64,000 nt of DNA from Methylomonas sp. 11b (GTDB lineage Bacteria; Pseudomonadota; Gammaproteobacteria; Methylococcales; Methylomonadaceae): the NCBI RefSeq assembly GCF_000515215.1, contig NZ_KI911557.1, positions 4,583,741 to 4,647,740 on the forward strand, written 5' to 3'. Below the pieces are notes generated by a model. The model did no database searches and was not told the DNA's origin. It worked only from the letters and a program-made list of their open reading frames with translations. Both the position numbers and the translations under genes were made by a program. Of this stretch, positions 27,675-36,145 are shown piece after piece (position 1 is the stretch's first letter; every line of letters begins with the position of its first letter).

Positions 27675-29252
27675 ATGACCATACCCGATAAACTGATTTA
27701 CCGCTGGGGCATTCTGCCGCTTTGGCTGCTGTTGACCACAAGCGTCTATTTTCGTTCGCCCATACCCATCGACGAAACGCGCTATCTCAGCGTGGCCTGG
27801 GAAATGTGGCTGCGCGGCGATTTTTTGGTGCCGTATCTAAACGGCCAGACCTATAGTCATAAGCCGCCCTTACTATTCTGGTTGATTCAAGCTGGTTGGG
27901 GCGTGTTTGGCGTTAACGCATGGTGGCCGAGTTTGGTAGGACCTCTGGCAGCTTTAGCAAATCTGTTGCTGACGCGAAAATTAGCGGAAAAGCTTTGGCC
28001 GGAGCAAGCGGTAGCCGCATTGTTGGCGCCGTGGATATTGATTGCAACCTTGTTATGGACTTTGTTTGCCACATCGATCATGTTCGATGTTCTGCTGACC
28101 AGCTGGGTGTTGTTAGGCATGCTCGGTGTTCTGGAAGTTGTACAAGGTGAGGAGCGCAAGGGTTGGATATTGGTTGCGGCAGCGTTGGGTTTGGGAATTC
28201 TAAGCAAAGGACCGGTGGTTTTTTTGCATTTAATTCCAACCGCGGCTTTTGTAGTTGTCTGGGCACAGCGTCCTGTTGTCTATTCACGCTGGTTTGCTGG
28301 CTTATTGATAGCCGCCTTGATCGGAGCTGCGATAGCGCTAGCCTGGGCGATTCCGGCCGCCATGGCCGGTGGCGAGGAATACGCCAACGCGATACTTTGG
28401 CATCAGACCGCTGATCGCGCAGTAAGCACTAAAATCCATACCCGCTCAGTGTTCTGGTATCTGCCGTTTTTGCCGATGTTTTTGTTTCCGTGGTTGTTTT
28501 GGCCACGTTTCTGGAGCAGTTTGCGCGGTAGCCGATTTTTTAGTGATTGCGGTCTACGTTTCTGTCTGGTTTGGCTGCTATCAACCTTTGTAGTGTTCTC
28601 GTTGTTGCCCAGTAAGCAGATTCATTATCTGATTCCGATGTTACCGGCGTTTGCGTTGTTGGTAGCCAGGGTGGTACTGCATGCCCACAAGCCGAAATTA
28701 GCGGGCGAGTGCTTGCTGCCGCTACTGTTCGGCGCAATCGGGATGTTTTTAGTTTATCTGCCCAAGGTGCCGGGCTTGTCGAAACTGAACTGGGTCCAGA
28801 CTGTGCAGCCAGCATGGGGTTTGAGTGTCTTGGCTATTGCCATTATGTTGGCGCTGCTGGTTTGGATTAAACGCAAGTTGCCGGTTGCGGCAATATCAAC
28901 GGCTTTGGTGGCGGCAATTTTTGTTGGATTTATATTTTTCTTCCGCTATGCCGGTCCGGCATACGACCTGGCGCCCGCGGCAATGCAGGTGAAAAACTAC
29001 AACGAACAGCAAATCCCTTATGTCTATGTCGGCAATTACCAAGGTCAATTCAATTTCTTGGGGCGATTAACCCAGCCACTGCCGGTTTTACCTGCGGAAC
29101 GGCTTGCCGATTGGGCGGCGCAACACGCGGACGGGTACCTGATTTCCCTGGAAAAAAACAAGCCTAGCGACGCCGTATACTTACAGCCCCATCGGGAATA
29201 TTGGCTGGTATTTCGGTACGCGGGGCAGGCTGCTGAGGTCAAGCCGCTATAA
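27675..29252 (+). CDS. GT39/ArnT-like membrane glycosyltransferase
   Basis: Polytopic GT-C enzyme (525 residues from ATG 27675) with about 12 membrane helices and a periplasmic C-terminal part. The first periplasmic loop carries the acidic site of the family (PIPIDETRYLSVAWEMW), followed by YSHKPPLLFWLIQ, which contacts the polyprenyl-phosphate donor in ArnT. Such enzymes move a sugar from undecaprenyl phosphate to lipid A or another envelope acceptor. The reading frame extends upstream to a TTG at 27636, but ATG 27675 gives the expected short cytoplasmic lead. Downstream genes for a GT2 enzyme and a lipid-A-synthase-N-like protein support this role. The sugar and acceptor are unknown. Confidence 0.85.
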   Translation: MTIPDKLIYRWGILPLWLLLTTSVYFRSPIPIDETRYLSVAWEMWLRGDFLVPYLNGQTYSHKPPLLFWLIQAGWGVFGVNAWWPSLVGPLAALANLLLTRKLAEKLWPEQAVAALLAPWILIATLLWTLFATSIMFDVLLTSWVLLGMLGVLEVVQGEERKGWILVAAALGLGILSKGPVVFLHLIPTAAFVVVWAQRPVVYSRWFAGLLIAALIGAAIALAWAIPAAMAGGEEYANAILWHQTADRAVSTKIHTRSVFWYLPFLPMFLFPWLFWPRFWSSLRGSRFFSDCGLRFCLVWLLSTFVVFSLLPSKQIHYLIPMLPAFALLVARVVLHAHKPKLAGECLLPLLFGAIGMFLVYLPKVPGLSKLNWVQTVQPAWGLSVLAIAIMLALLVWIKRKLPVAAISTALVAAIFVGFIFFFRYAGPAYDLAPAAMQVKNYNEQQIPYVYVGNYQGQFNFLGRLTQPLPVLPAERLADWAAQHADGYLISLEKNKPSDAVYLQPHREYWLVFRYAGQAAEVKPL

Positions 29253-29328
29253 CTCAAACCTGTACAAAATTCTTATCTGTGCATAAGCGTTTGATACAAT
29301 TCACAACTTTTTTAACTTTTACCAAGAT

Positions 29329-30054
29329 ATGAAGATTTCTGTAGTGGTCCCCGTTCACAATGAAACGGACAATGTCGAATTGCTGATCGAGGAAATCCAT
29401 CGCGCGCTGGGCGATGGGGAAACCTATGAAATGATTTTTGTGGACGACGGCAGTACCGATGACACCGGCGTTAAACTGCAAGGTGCGATGCAGCAATATC
29501 CGACGCTGCGAGTACTGACACATCAACGCAGTTGCGGGCAAAGCCGCGCGGTGCATACGGGCGTCTCGGCGGCGCGCTATCCGTGGATTGCCACCTTGGA
29601 CGGCGACGGTCAGAACGATCCGGCCGATATACCTAATCTGGTCGCGGCCTGGCACGAACAAAACGATAGCCAATTGTGGATGGTGGCCGGCTTTCGGCAT
29701 AAACGTAACGACACGGGTTGGCGCAAGTTCTCCTCCAAATTCGCCAATGCCGTTCGCCAGTCAATTTTGCATGACGCCACGCCGGATACCGGTTGCGGCT
29801 TGAAGTTATTTCTGCGTGATAAGTTTTTGGCTTTGCCGTATTTCGATCATATCCATCGGTTCTTGCCGGCGTTAATCAGAATGGCTGGCGGGCATGTCAT
29901 TTCGGTGAAAGTGAATCATAGGCCGAGAAATTTCGGCACGTCAAAATACGGAACCTTGGATCGGGCCTTGGTCGGCATTGTCGATTTGCTGGGCGTGGTT
30001 TGGTTGAAAAAACGCCATAGTCTGCCGATTGTTAGCGAGATTCAGCGTGGTTAA
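29329..30054 (+). CDS. GT2 glycosyltransferase (dolichol-phosphate mannosyltransferase-like)
   Basis: A GT-A fold transferase of 241 residues with the family start ISVVVPVHNETDNVELL. The nucleotide-binding VDDGSTDDT and the metal-binding LDGDGQNDP are present. DPM1/ArnC-type enzymes transfer a sugar from a nucleotide donor to polyprenyl phosphate at the cytoplasmic face. This one lacks the C-terminal membrane helices of ArnC, as in short DPM1 forms. Its likely job is to make the lipid-linked sugar used by the GT39 enzyme upstream (76-base gap). The sugar is unknown. Confidence 0.88.
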   Translation: MKISVVVPVHNETDNVELLIEEIHRALGDGETYEMIFVDDGSTDDTGVKLQGAMQQYPTLRVLTHQRSCGQSRAVHTGVSAARYPWIATLDGDGQNDPADIPNLVAAWHEQNDSQLWMVAGFRHKRNDTGWRKFSSKFANAVRQSILHDATPDTGCGLKLFLRDKFLALPYFDHIHRFLPALIRMAGGHVISVKVNHRPRNFGTSKYGTLDRALVGIVDLLGVVWLKKRHSLPIVSEIQRG

Positions 30055-30102
30055 TCGCTGGATTCAATCCGTTTGCCCCGCCGTATCTCAGGAGTAATTA
30101 AC

Positions 30103-30474
30103 ATGGAAAATGGTATCGTTTATTTTTTTACGCATTTGATCGATAAATGGCAGCACCATTTATCGATCATGGACTCGAATGACATCATTTGGCTCACCAT
30201 CGGATTGGTAGGGCAGACCTTGTTCATGATGCGCTTTATCGTGCAATGGATACACAGTGAGCGGCACCAGAAGAGCATGATTCCTGTGAGTTTCTGGTAT
30301 TTCAGTTTGTCGGGCGGTGTCATTGTCTTGGCTTATGGTATTCATCGCGTTGATCCGGTGATTATCCTGGGCCAATTGCCGGGTACTTTTGTGTATGCCA
30401 GAAACTTAATGCTGATTCGCCGCGAACATCGCGACGCGTTGGCGGAAATGACTGAGCAAGATGTGGGGACCTAA
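30103..30474 (+). CDS. Lipid-A-disaccharide-synthase N-terminal-like membrane protein (LAB_N)
   Basis: Small integral membrane protein (123 residues, three helices) of the LAB_N family, named for a domain fused to some LpxB proteins. The conserved core is WLTIGLVGQTLFMMRFIVQW followed by SERHQKSMIPVSFWY. Stand-alone members commonly sit next to DPM1-like and GT39 genes, as here, and may flip or handle the lipid-linked sugar; that is unproven. ATG 30103 has AGGAG at good distance. An internal ATG at 30169 begins exactly where the conserved domain starts. A long hairpin lies between these two starts. Confidence 0.82.
   Translation: MENGIVYFFTHLIDKWQHHLSIMDSNDIIWLTIGLVGQTLFMMRFIVQWIHSERHQKSMIPVSFWYFSLSGGVIVLAYGIHRVDPVIILGQLPGTFVYARNLMLIRREHRDALAEMTEQDVGT
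30137..30169. repeat. Perfect 14-bp inverted repeat inside the 5' part of the LAB_N-like gene
   Basis: TGATCGATAAATGG, the five-base spacer CAGCA, then CCATTTATCGATCA. The stem is perfect over 14 pairs and ends at the first base of an internal in-frame ATG (30169). No T-run follows on the plus strand, so it is not a standard terminator. In mRNA it could control initiation or mark an RNA-processing site. Confidence 0.75.
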
Positions 30475-30601
30475 ACGGTTTGACCTCCTGGAAAAGTGCA
30501 TAGCCCGATTTTGCGCGAGGATTTTTCCTAACTATTAAAAACAGACTGAATTTTTACCCTAAACTATGGCCCGAGCAAATGGCGTTTTGGCGAGGTGTGC
30601 T

Positions 30602-31054
30602 ATGAGGGTGTTAATTTTGCTGTTGATGGTTCTGAGTGTTCACTCGGCACGCGCGGAAGTATTCAAATGTATCGGCAAGGACAGTAAAACCGTTTATCAG
30701 GCCAAGCCTTGTCAAGCCAGCGATAAAACCGTGCAGTTGGATATTCAAGCCAATGAAGCCCAAGAAGCGGCGGCCAAAGCGAAGCTGGAAGCCCTGCAAA
30801 ACGAACAGGAAGCAGCCAAAGCCTCCAAGCTGGAAGCCGAAAGACGCGATGCGATGCTGAAAAATCAAACCGAATCGACAAATGCCCTAAAGCAAAGCGC
30901 AATTGCGCAACAGCAGCAAGTTGAAGCGGAACAGCGCCAGGCGGCAGCCTTGGAACGACAGACGCAGCAAAACAGTAATCGGGTGCTGATTGTCGCGCCT
31001 CCCACCGTGTTACCGGGCATGCCCGCGCCGGTGACCACCGAAATTTTACGTTAG
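30602..31054 (+). CDS. DUF4124 domain periplasmic protein
   Basis: Exported protein of 150 residues. A signal peptide (MRVLILLLMVLSVHSARA) is followed by a short DUF4124 domain with paired Cys (EVFKCIGKDSKTVYQAKPC). A long Ala/Gln/Glu/Lys-rich helix, probably a coiled coil, runs from about residue 50 to 120. A Pro-rich C-terminal tail follows. GAGGTG precedes ATG 30602; an in-frame start at 30566 would hide the signal peptide. Many DUF4124 proteins are small periplasmic proteins of unknown role. It may share a transcript with hemJ, 17 bases downstream. Confidence 0.78.
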   Translation: MRVLILLLMVLSVHSARAEVFKCIGKDSKTVYQAKPCQASDKTVQLDIQANEAQEAAAKAKLEALQNEQEAAKASKLEAERRDAMLKNQTESTNALKQSAIAQQQQVEAEQRQAAALERQTQQNSNRVLIVAPPTVLPGMPAPVTTEILR

Positions 31055-31071
31055 TCAGCCTCGGGAACCTC

Positions 31072-31497
31072 ATGCTCTGGTTAAAAGCCTTACATTTAAT
31101 TTTTATGGTGACTTGGTTTGCCGGCTTGTTTTATTTGCCCAGATTATTTGTTTATCATGCAATGAGCGACGACAGTATCAGCAACGAACGTTTCAAAGTG
31201 ATGGAGCGCAAACTGTATTACGGCATCATGACGCCGGGCATGATTTGCACCTTTATATTCGGCGTTTGGATGTTGGGCGATTACGCCTGGATGCTTTATT
31301 CCGCCAGCGGTTGGCTGCATCTTAAGTTGGGGCTATTGGGCTTGCTAGTGGTTTATCATTTGTTTTGCGGCAAATGGTTGCTGGATTTTAAGTATGATCG
31401 CAACCGGCATTCGCATGTGTATTTCCGCTGGATCAACGAAATTCCGGTATTGTTCTTAGTCGCCATAGTCCTGTTGGCCGTCGTCAAGCCGTTCTAA
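31072..31497 (+). CDS. hemJ: Protoporphyrinogen IX oxidase HemJ
   Basis: Membrane enzyme that oxidises protoporphyrinogen IX to protoporphyrin IX late in haem synthesis. The product of 141 residues has four helices. The conserved His in LKALHLIFMVTWFAGLFYLPRL is a proposed haem/substrate ligand, and LGLLVVYHLFCGKW carries a second His. The stop codon overlaps that of murU from the other strand (31494-31497), so the two genes converge with no terminator between them. Family assignment rests on length, helix pattern and these residues. Confidence 0.9.
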   Translation: MLWLKALHLIFMVTWFAGLFYLPRLFVYHAMSDDSISNERFKVMERKLYYGIMTPGMICTFIFGVWMLGDYAWMLYSASGWLHLKLGLLGLLVVYHLFCGKWLLDFKYDRNRHSHVYFRWINEIPVLFLVAIVLLAVVKPF

Positions 31498-32192
31498 TAC
31501 GCGGCATCCTCGGTATGTCTGTCGCCGTGGCGAGCATGTTGTTCACTCAGTTCAGCCAAGCGTTCCGGTGTGCCTATGTCCATCCACAGGCCGGAAAACT
31601 TCTCGCCGCTAATCCGCTGTTGCTGCATGGCGCGGTTTAACACCGGTCTTAGTTTTAACGGCGCGACGGGGATGTTGGCAAACAGCTTGGGGTGATAAAC
31701 GCCGATACCGCTGAAGGTCAGTTTGTTCAAACCTTTTTCCGACAATACGCCGTCGGCGTTCAGTGAAAAATCGCCTTCCGGATGATGCGGCGGATTATTG
31801 ATCATCACCAGATGAGCGAGATCGATGGCTTTGGTCCGCAAATTGGCCAAGGGATAATCGCAAATAATATCGGCGTTAAGCACCAGGAACGGCTCGTCGC
31901 CCAGCAAAGGCAGGGCCTTGGCAATGCCGCCGGCGGTTTCCAGTGCGGTTTCGCCTTCATCAGAATACACAATCGATACATTCCAGCGCTTACCATTTCC
32001 GCAATAGTCTTTAATCTGCTCGCCTAGATGGGCGATGTTGATGACTATGTCGCCAAAGCCGGCGGCCGCTAGATTTTCTATGGTGAATTCGATTAGCGCT
32101 TTGCCGGCTGCTTTCAGTAAAGGTTTAGGGGTGTGGTCGGTCAATGGTCGCATTCTTTCGCCGCGTCCGGCCGCCAAAATCATTGCCTTCAT
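31494..32192 (-). CDS. murU: N-acetylmuramate alpha-1-phosphate uridylyltransferase MurU
   Basis: Nucleotidyltransferase forming UDP-MurNAc from MurNAc-1-phosphate in the anabolic recycling route that bypasses MurA and confers fosfomycin tolerance in pseudomonads. The 232-residue product begins MKAMILAAGRGERMRPLT, the NTP-binding loop of the family. KPLLKAAGKALIEF and LVLNADIICDY follow, the latter with the metal-binding Asp. ATG 32192 overlaps the amgK stop as ATGA; the longer frame upstream would overlap amgK heavily. Gene order amgK-murU next to divergent lptD matches Pseudomonas. Confidence 0.93.
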   Translation of the reverse strand: MKAMILAAGRGERMRPLTDHTPKPLLKAAGKALIEFTIENLAAAGFGDIVINIAHLGEQIKDYCGNGKRWNVSIVYSDEGETALETAGGIAKALPLLGDEPFLVLNADIICDYPLANLRTKAIDLAHLVMINNPPHHPEGDFSLNADGVLSEKGLNKLTFSGIGVYHPKLFANIPVAPLKLRPVLNRAMQQQRISGEKFSGLWMDIGTPERLAELSEQHARHGDRHTEDAAY

Positions 32193-33190
32193 GCGGATGC
32201 TCCGACACGCGGCAGCACCTGTTCTTGCAGAAACTGCTGCATGTCTGCGAACTCGGGATAGAGGTCGCAAACACGGGAGATGTAAGCCAGGGTGCGCGGG
32301 ATGTCGGCCAAATAATGGGATTTGCCGTCGCGAAGATGAAGTCTGGCGAAAATGCCCACTGCTTTCAGGTGGCGCTGCATGCCCATCAGGTCGAACCAGC
32401 GTTTGAATCGATTAAAATCGGCGTTCAGCAGTCCGATTGCCAACAGGCGTTGATGATATTGCTGGGCCCAACTGATGACTTGCTGTTCGGGCCAGGCGAT
32501 GTAACAGTCGCGCAGCAGCGATACCAGATCGTAACTGATAGGGCCTATCACCGCATCTTGAAAATCGATAACCCCAGGAGAGTTGTGTTCCAGCACCATC
32601 AGGTTGCGCGAGTGGAAGTCTCGGTGCACGCAGACTTGCGGCTGTTCAAGCGCCGAATCGATCAAAATAGTGTTGATAGTTGTCGCGAGCTTATGTGGAA
32701 TGGCAATGCCGAGTAGTTTTTCCAAAAACCATTCGTAAAAAATAGCTAGCTCGCGGAGGAGCAGGGCGCTGTCGTAAGCCGGCAAGCCGCAGTCAAGCGG
32801 GTTTACGCCGGTTTGTAGTTTGAACAAGCTGTCCATGGCCTGGCTATACAGCAGCTCGGCGTTGCCGATTTGTAAGCGGTCGAGAAAACTCGTAGAACCT
32901 AAGTCTTCCAGCAACAGAAATCCTTGTCGGCTATTCTGTTGATAGATATTCGGGATATGGATATCGCTTGGTTTCAGCAATCCGGCGACGCGTACGAACG
33001 GTTCGGTATTTTCTTTGTCCGGCGGCGCGTCCATGGCAATGTGGCAGCCGTCGCGGTGCTCAACTCGGAAATATCGCCTGAAACTGGCGTCGCTGGAAGC
33101 CGGGGTAATTTGCTGTATATCAAGTGCGACGTCGTTATTGAGCCAATCGACAAGCTCCGCCAAGCGGCGGTCTGAGCTGGAAACGTACAT
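32189..33190 (-). CDS. amgK: Anomeric sugar kinase AmgK (MurNAc/GlcNAc kinase)
   Basis: Aminoglycoside-phosphotransferase-fold kinase that phosphorylates MurNAc (and GlcNAc) at C1, feeding MurU. The 333-residue protein shows the APH core: SSDASFRRYFRV at the N-terminal lobe, LLLEDLGSTSFLDRL at the hinge, catalytic HRDFHSRNLMV and the metal-binding VIDFQDAVIGP. It is co-transcribed with murU through a four-base overlap and is divergent from lptD. The recycling step that yields free MurNAc needs MupP and AnmK or NagZ, which are not in the window. Confidence 0.92.
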   Translation of the reverse strand: MYVSSSDRRLAELVDWLNNDVALDIQQITPASSDASFRRYFRVEHRDGCHIAMDAPPDKENTEPFVRVAGLLKPSDIHIPNIYQQNSRQGFLLLEDLGSTSFLDRLQIGNAELLYSQAMDSLFKLQTGVNPLDCGLPAYDSALLLRELAIFYEWFLEKLLGIAIPHKLATTINTILIDSALEQPQVCVHRDFHSRNLMVLEHNSPGVIDFQDAVIGPISYDLVSLLRDCYIAWPEQQVISWAQQYHQRLLAIGLLNADFNRFKRWFDLMGMQRHLKAVGIFARLHLRDGKSHYLADIPRTLAYISRVCDLYPEFADMQQFLQEQVLPRVGASA

Positions 33191-33285
33191 TTTTATTAAT
33201 TGCGGGTCAACCTAAGGTAAAATGATGGGAAGCATTTTATTCGATTTCCATTCCGCTAAGTCAATTTAGCTGCATTCGCCAAGAC

Positions 33286-36138
33286 ATGAATTATCGGTTT
33301 TATACAATTTCTTCAGCATTATTGTTTTTTACGGGCGTCGCCTCTGCTGCCAATAATGCGGCGTGGAATTGTGAGCAAACCAAAAATGGCGAATGGACTT
33401 GTCTAAATCAAACACCTGCTGGCAACGAGCCAACTGCTCAGCCGCAAGTGATTAAACCTACCCCACCCGCCCAAACCAAGCCTGCCCAGCCGGAAACGGT
33501 CGCGCAGCCGCCTGTTCCCGTCGTGCCAGCGCCCGTTCAGCAAGCGGTCAAGCCGGAGCCGGAAAAGGTTAAGGTGGTCGAAAAGGTGGTGGAAAAAGCC
33601 GTTGCAGAGCCACAAAAGTTGCGGGTTAAAGTCACTGAAAATCAAAAACCGGTGCTGGAAAAAGTCGAGCCCAAAACCGAGACAGCCAATGCCAACACCG
33701 GTAAAGTGCCCGGTTGGACTTGTAAAACCGGTGATGATAAGAGCGGTTGGAACTGTAATCTGGTGGGTGCCGATCCGAAAGGCGAGGCCCATGTCGTGGC
33801 TGAGGGCGGCGGCAGTGAAGAGTCCGGTTCGTCTTGGTTTACGCCTACCTTTGATCGCAAACAGGAGCGTAATTTTCAAACCTTACGGGCGGAGTTTGAT
33901 AAAGATCCTTGGCAAAGCTGCGAAGTGTGGGGCGCTAAAAAACGTAAAATCAGAGCCACCTCCGCCGAGGTTCGCGATGCGGCAACCACCGATATCAATG
34001 CCGATTTTTCGGAAGTGTTCGACGGCGAAGTGCTTAATTTTGCCGGGAATGTCGATATGGTGCGCGCCGATCAGCATTTGATCGCCGACAAGGCCAGCTA
34101 CGATACGGTTGCCGAGACGCTAGATGCACAAGGTAGCGTGTTATACAGTGAAGACCAAATGGCGTTTTCCAGCGAGACCGCCTCCTTGAGCCTGGGTAAA
34201 GACGAAGCGCGCTTGCGGAAGGCGCAATTTATCGTCGCGGAGGCGCCGTTTCGCGGTAATGCCGAGGTGGTTTATCGCGAGAGCAAAGGTTTGTCGCGTT
34301 ATAACGACGCCGCTTTTACCAGTTGTGCGCCCGGCAATCAGGACTGGATCGTGCATGCGTCGCGGATGAAAATTAACCGGGACAGTGGGCAAGGTTCGGC
34401 GAAAAACGCCTGGTTGGAATTTAAAGGCGTACCAGTGCTTTACACGCCGTATATTTCTTTTCCTACCGACAATCGGCGTCTGTCGGGCCTGTTGGCGCCC
34501 ACCTGGGGTAACACACAGCGGAACGGTTTCGACTTTTCCGTGCCGTTTTATTGGAATATTGCCCCCAACTTCGACGATATCGTCACGCCGCGTTACATGA
34601 CCAAGCGTGGCGAGCAATTACGTAATAAATTCCGCTACCTGACCGATATGTCCAGAGGCACGTTTTCTGCGGAATATATGCCCAACGATCAATTGGTCAA
34701 CAAGGCCCGTTACTCTGCAAGCTGGAAAGACCAAACCAGCTTGTTACCTGGTTTAAATTCCTTGCTGGATTTGAATTATGTGTCCGACAAAACCTATTTC
34801 AACGACTTGAACAATGCTTTGGGCTTCCAAAATACCAGTTATTTGCCCAGTACCGCGTTACTGAGTTACGGCGGGTCTGTTGCCGGCACCGGTGTAGGTT
34901 TGTCGGTGGGGGCATACCATTATCAATCGGTGGATAAAACCATTCCCGATGCCTCGATGCCCTACGATATGCTGCCTCGTGTCAATTTCAACGTGGCGCG
35001 TGCGTTCGAAGGTTTGCCGGTTACGCTGGCGATGAATAACGAGTTTACTCATTTCTACCACACCGATTTGGTAAACGGTCAGCGCTTCAATATTGCACCA
35101 TCGATTAGTTTGCCATTGGAAAGTAGTGCTGGATTTGTCATACCTAAAATTACTGGTCAGTACACTCAATACCAGTTAAGTAGTCAGACTCAGGCGGGAC
35201 TGCCATCTACAATAAGCCGTGCATTACCAATTTTTTCGCTGGATAGCGGCATGACATTCGAAAAAGAATTGAATTTGTCCGGTTCTCCATATCTGAATAC
35301 CTTGGAACCTAGATTATTTTATTTGTACATCCCTCGTAAAGATCAGAGCAACATTCCCGTTTTCGATACCGCTTTGTACGATACTAATTTTTACAGCTTG
35401 TTTAGGGAAAATCGCTTCGCCGGCGGCGATAGAGTTCAGGACGCGAACCAGGTTACTTTAGCTGCGACATCGAGGTTCATCGATTCAAATACTGGCTTAG
35501 AACCATTGAAGTTGAGTATTGGTCAGATCCTCTATTTCCAGGATCGAACAGTGGATTTGTATGATAAAAATAACCCAACCGTGCGTCCGTTTACAGCCCC
35601 CCAAACAAGCAGTACGTCCAACCTGATCGGAGAGCTCAGTGGGCAATTCAGCCGTAACTTGTCATATATGACCGGAACGCAATGGGATCCTGAGGCTAAT
35701 GGTTTTGCCAGAGGCCAAGTTGCATTAACGTATCGCAGGCAGCCAAACGAGATACTTAATCTAGGGTATCGCTATCGCCGTAATCCTCTGGATAGTTTAC
35801 AAACCATCTCGCAAACCGATGTATCGTTCCGCTTACCGTTATTCGGCGAATGGTACGGCTTCGGACGTTGGCAATATTCTTTGAATTTCGACAAAACCAC
35901 GGAAAGTTTCATTGGTGTGGAAAAGGAAAACTGTTGTTGGCGCTTCCGCATCCTCGGTAGGCGCTTTATCAATGGTGCAAACACCGGTACTGTTACCTTT
36001 ATCGATCCGAGCACCAAGCCGGAAACCGCGTTTTTCGTACAGTTGGAACTGAAAGGTCTGTCCAGCTTCGGCGACAATGTCGATACGTTCCTGCAAACCA
36101 ACCTGAAAGGCTATCGCAAAGCCAGCTATTTTGAGTAA
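33286..36138 (+). CDS. lptD: LPS-assembly protein LptD
   Basis: Outer-membrane barrel that, with the lipoprotein LptE, inserts lipopolysaccharide into the outer leaflet. The 950-residue protein is longer than the 784 of E. coli. After the signal peptide (ends near ASA) comes a 150-residue extension: two W-x-C pair modules (WNCEQ..WTC and WTCKT..WNC) separated by a Pro/Lys/Val-rich stretch. The OstA/LptA-like beta-jellyroll follows (about 215-340), then the barrel with the conserved adjacent cysteines in ENCCWRF. The jellyroll SCEVW Cys and CC motif should form the interdomain disulfides. surA follows seven bases later. Confidence 0.95.
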   Translation: MNYRFYTISSALLFFTGVASAANNAAWNCEQTKNGEWTCLNQTPAGNEPTAQPQVIKPTPPAQTKPAQPETVAQPPVPVVPAPVQQAVKPEPEKVKVVEKVVEKAVAEPQKLRVKVTENQKPVLEKVEPKTETANANTGKVPGWTCKTGDDKSGWNCNLVGADPKGEAHVVAEGGGSEESGSSWFTPTFDRKQERNFQTLRAEFDKDPWQSCEVWGAKKRKIRATSAEVRDAATTDINADFSEVFDGEVLNFAGNVDMVRADQHLIADKASYDTVAETLDAQGSVLYSEDQMAFSSETASLSLGKDEARLRKAQFIVAEAPFRGNAEVVYRESKGLSRYNDAAFTSCAPGNQDWIVHASRMKINRDSGQGSAKNAWLEFKGVPVLYTPYISFPTDNRRLSGLLAPTWGNTQRNGFDFSVPFYWNIAPNFDDIVTPRYMTKRGEQLRNKFRYLTDMSRGTFSAEYMPNDQLVNKARYSASWKDQTSLLPGLNSLLDLNYVSDKTYFNDLNNALGFQNTSYLPSTALLSYGGSVAGTGVGLSVGAYHYQSVDKTIPDASMPYDMLPRVNFNVARAFEGLPVTLAMNNEFTHFYHTDLVNGQRFNIAPSISLPLESSAGFVIPKITGQYTQYQLSSQTQAGLPSTISRALPIFSLDSGMTFEKELNLSGSPYLNTLEPRLFYLYIPRKDQSNIPVFDTALYDTNFYSLFRENRFAGGDRVQDANQVTLAATSRFIDSNTGLEPLKLSIGQILYFQDRTVDLYDKNNPTVRPFTAPQTSSTSNLIGELSGQFSRNLSYMTGTQWDPEANGFARGQVALTYRRQPNEILNLGYRYRRNPLDSLQTISQTDVSFRLPLFGEWYGFGRWQYSLNFDKTTESFIGVEKENCCWRFRILGRRFINGANTGTVTFIDPSTKPETAFFVQLELKGLSSFGDNVDTFLQTNLKGYRKASYFE

Positions 36139-36145
36139 GCAACGC

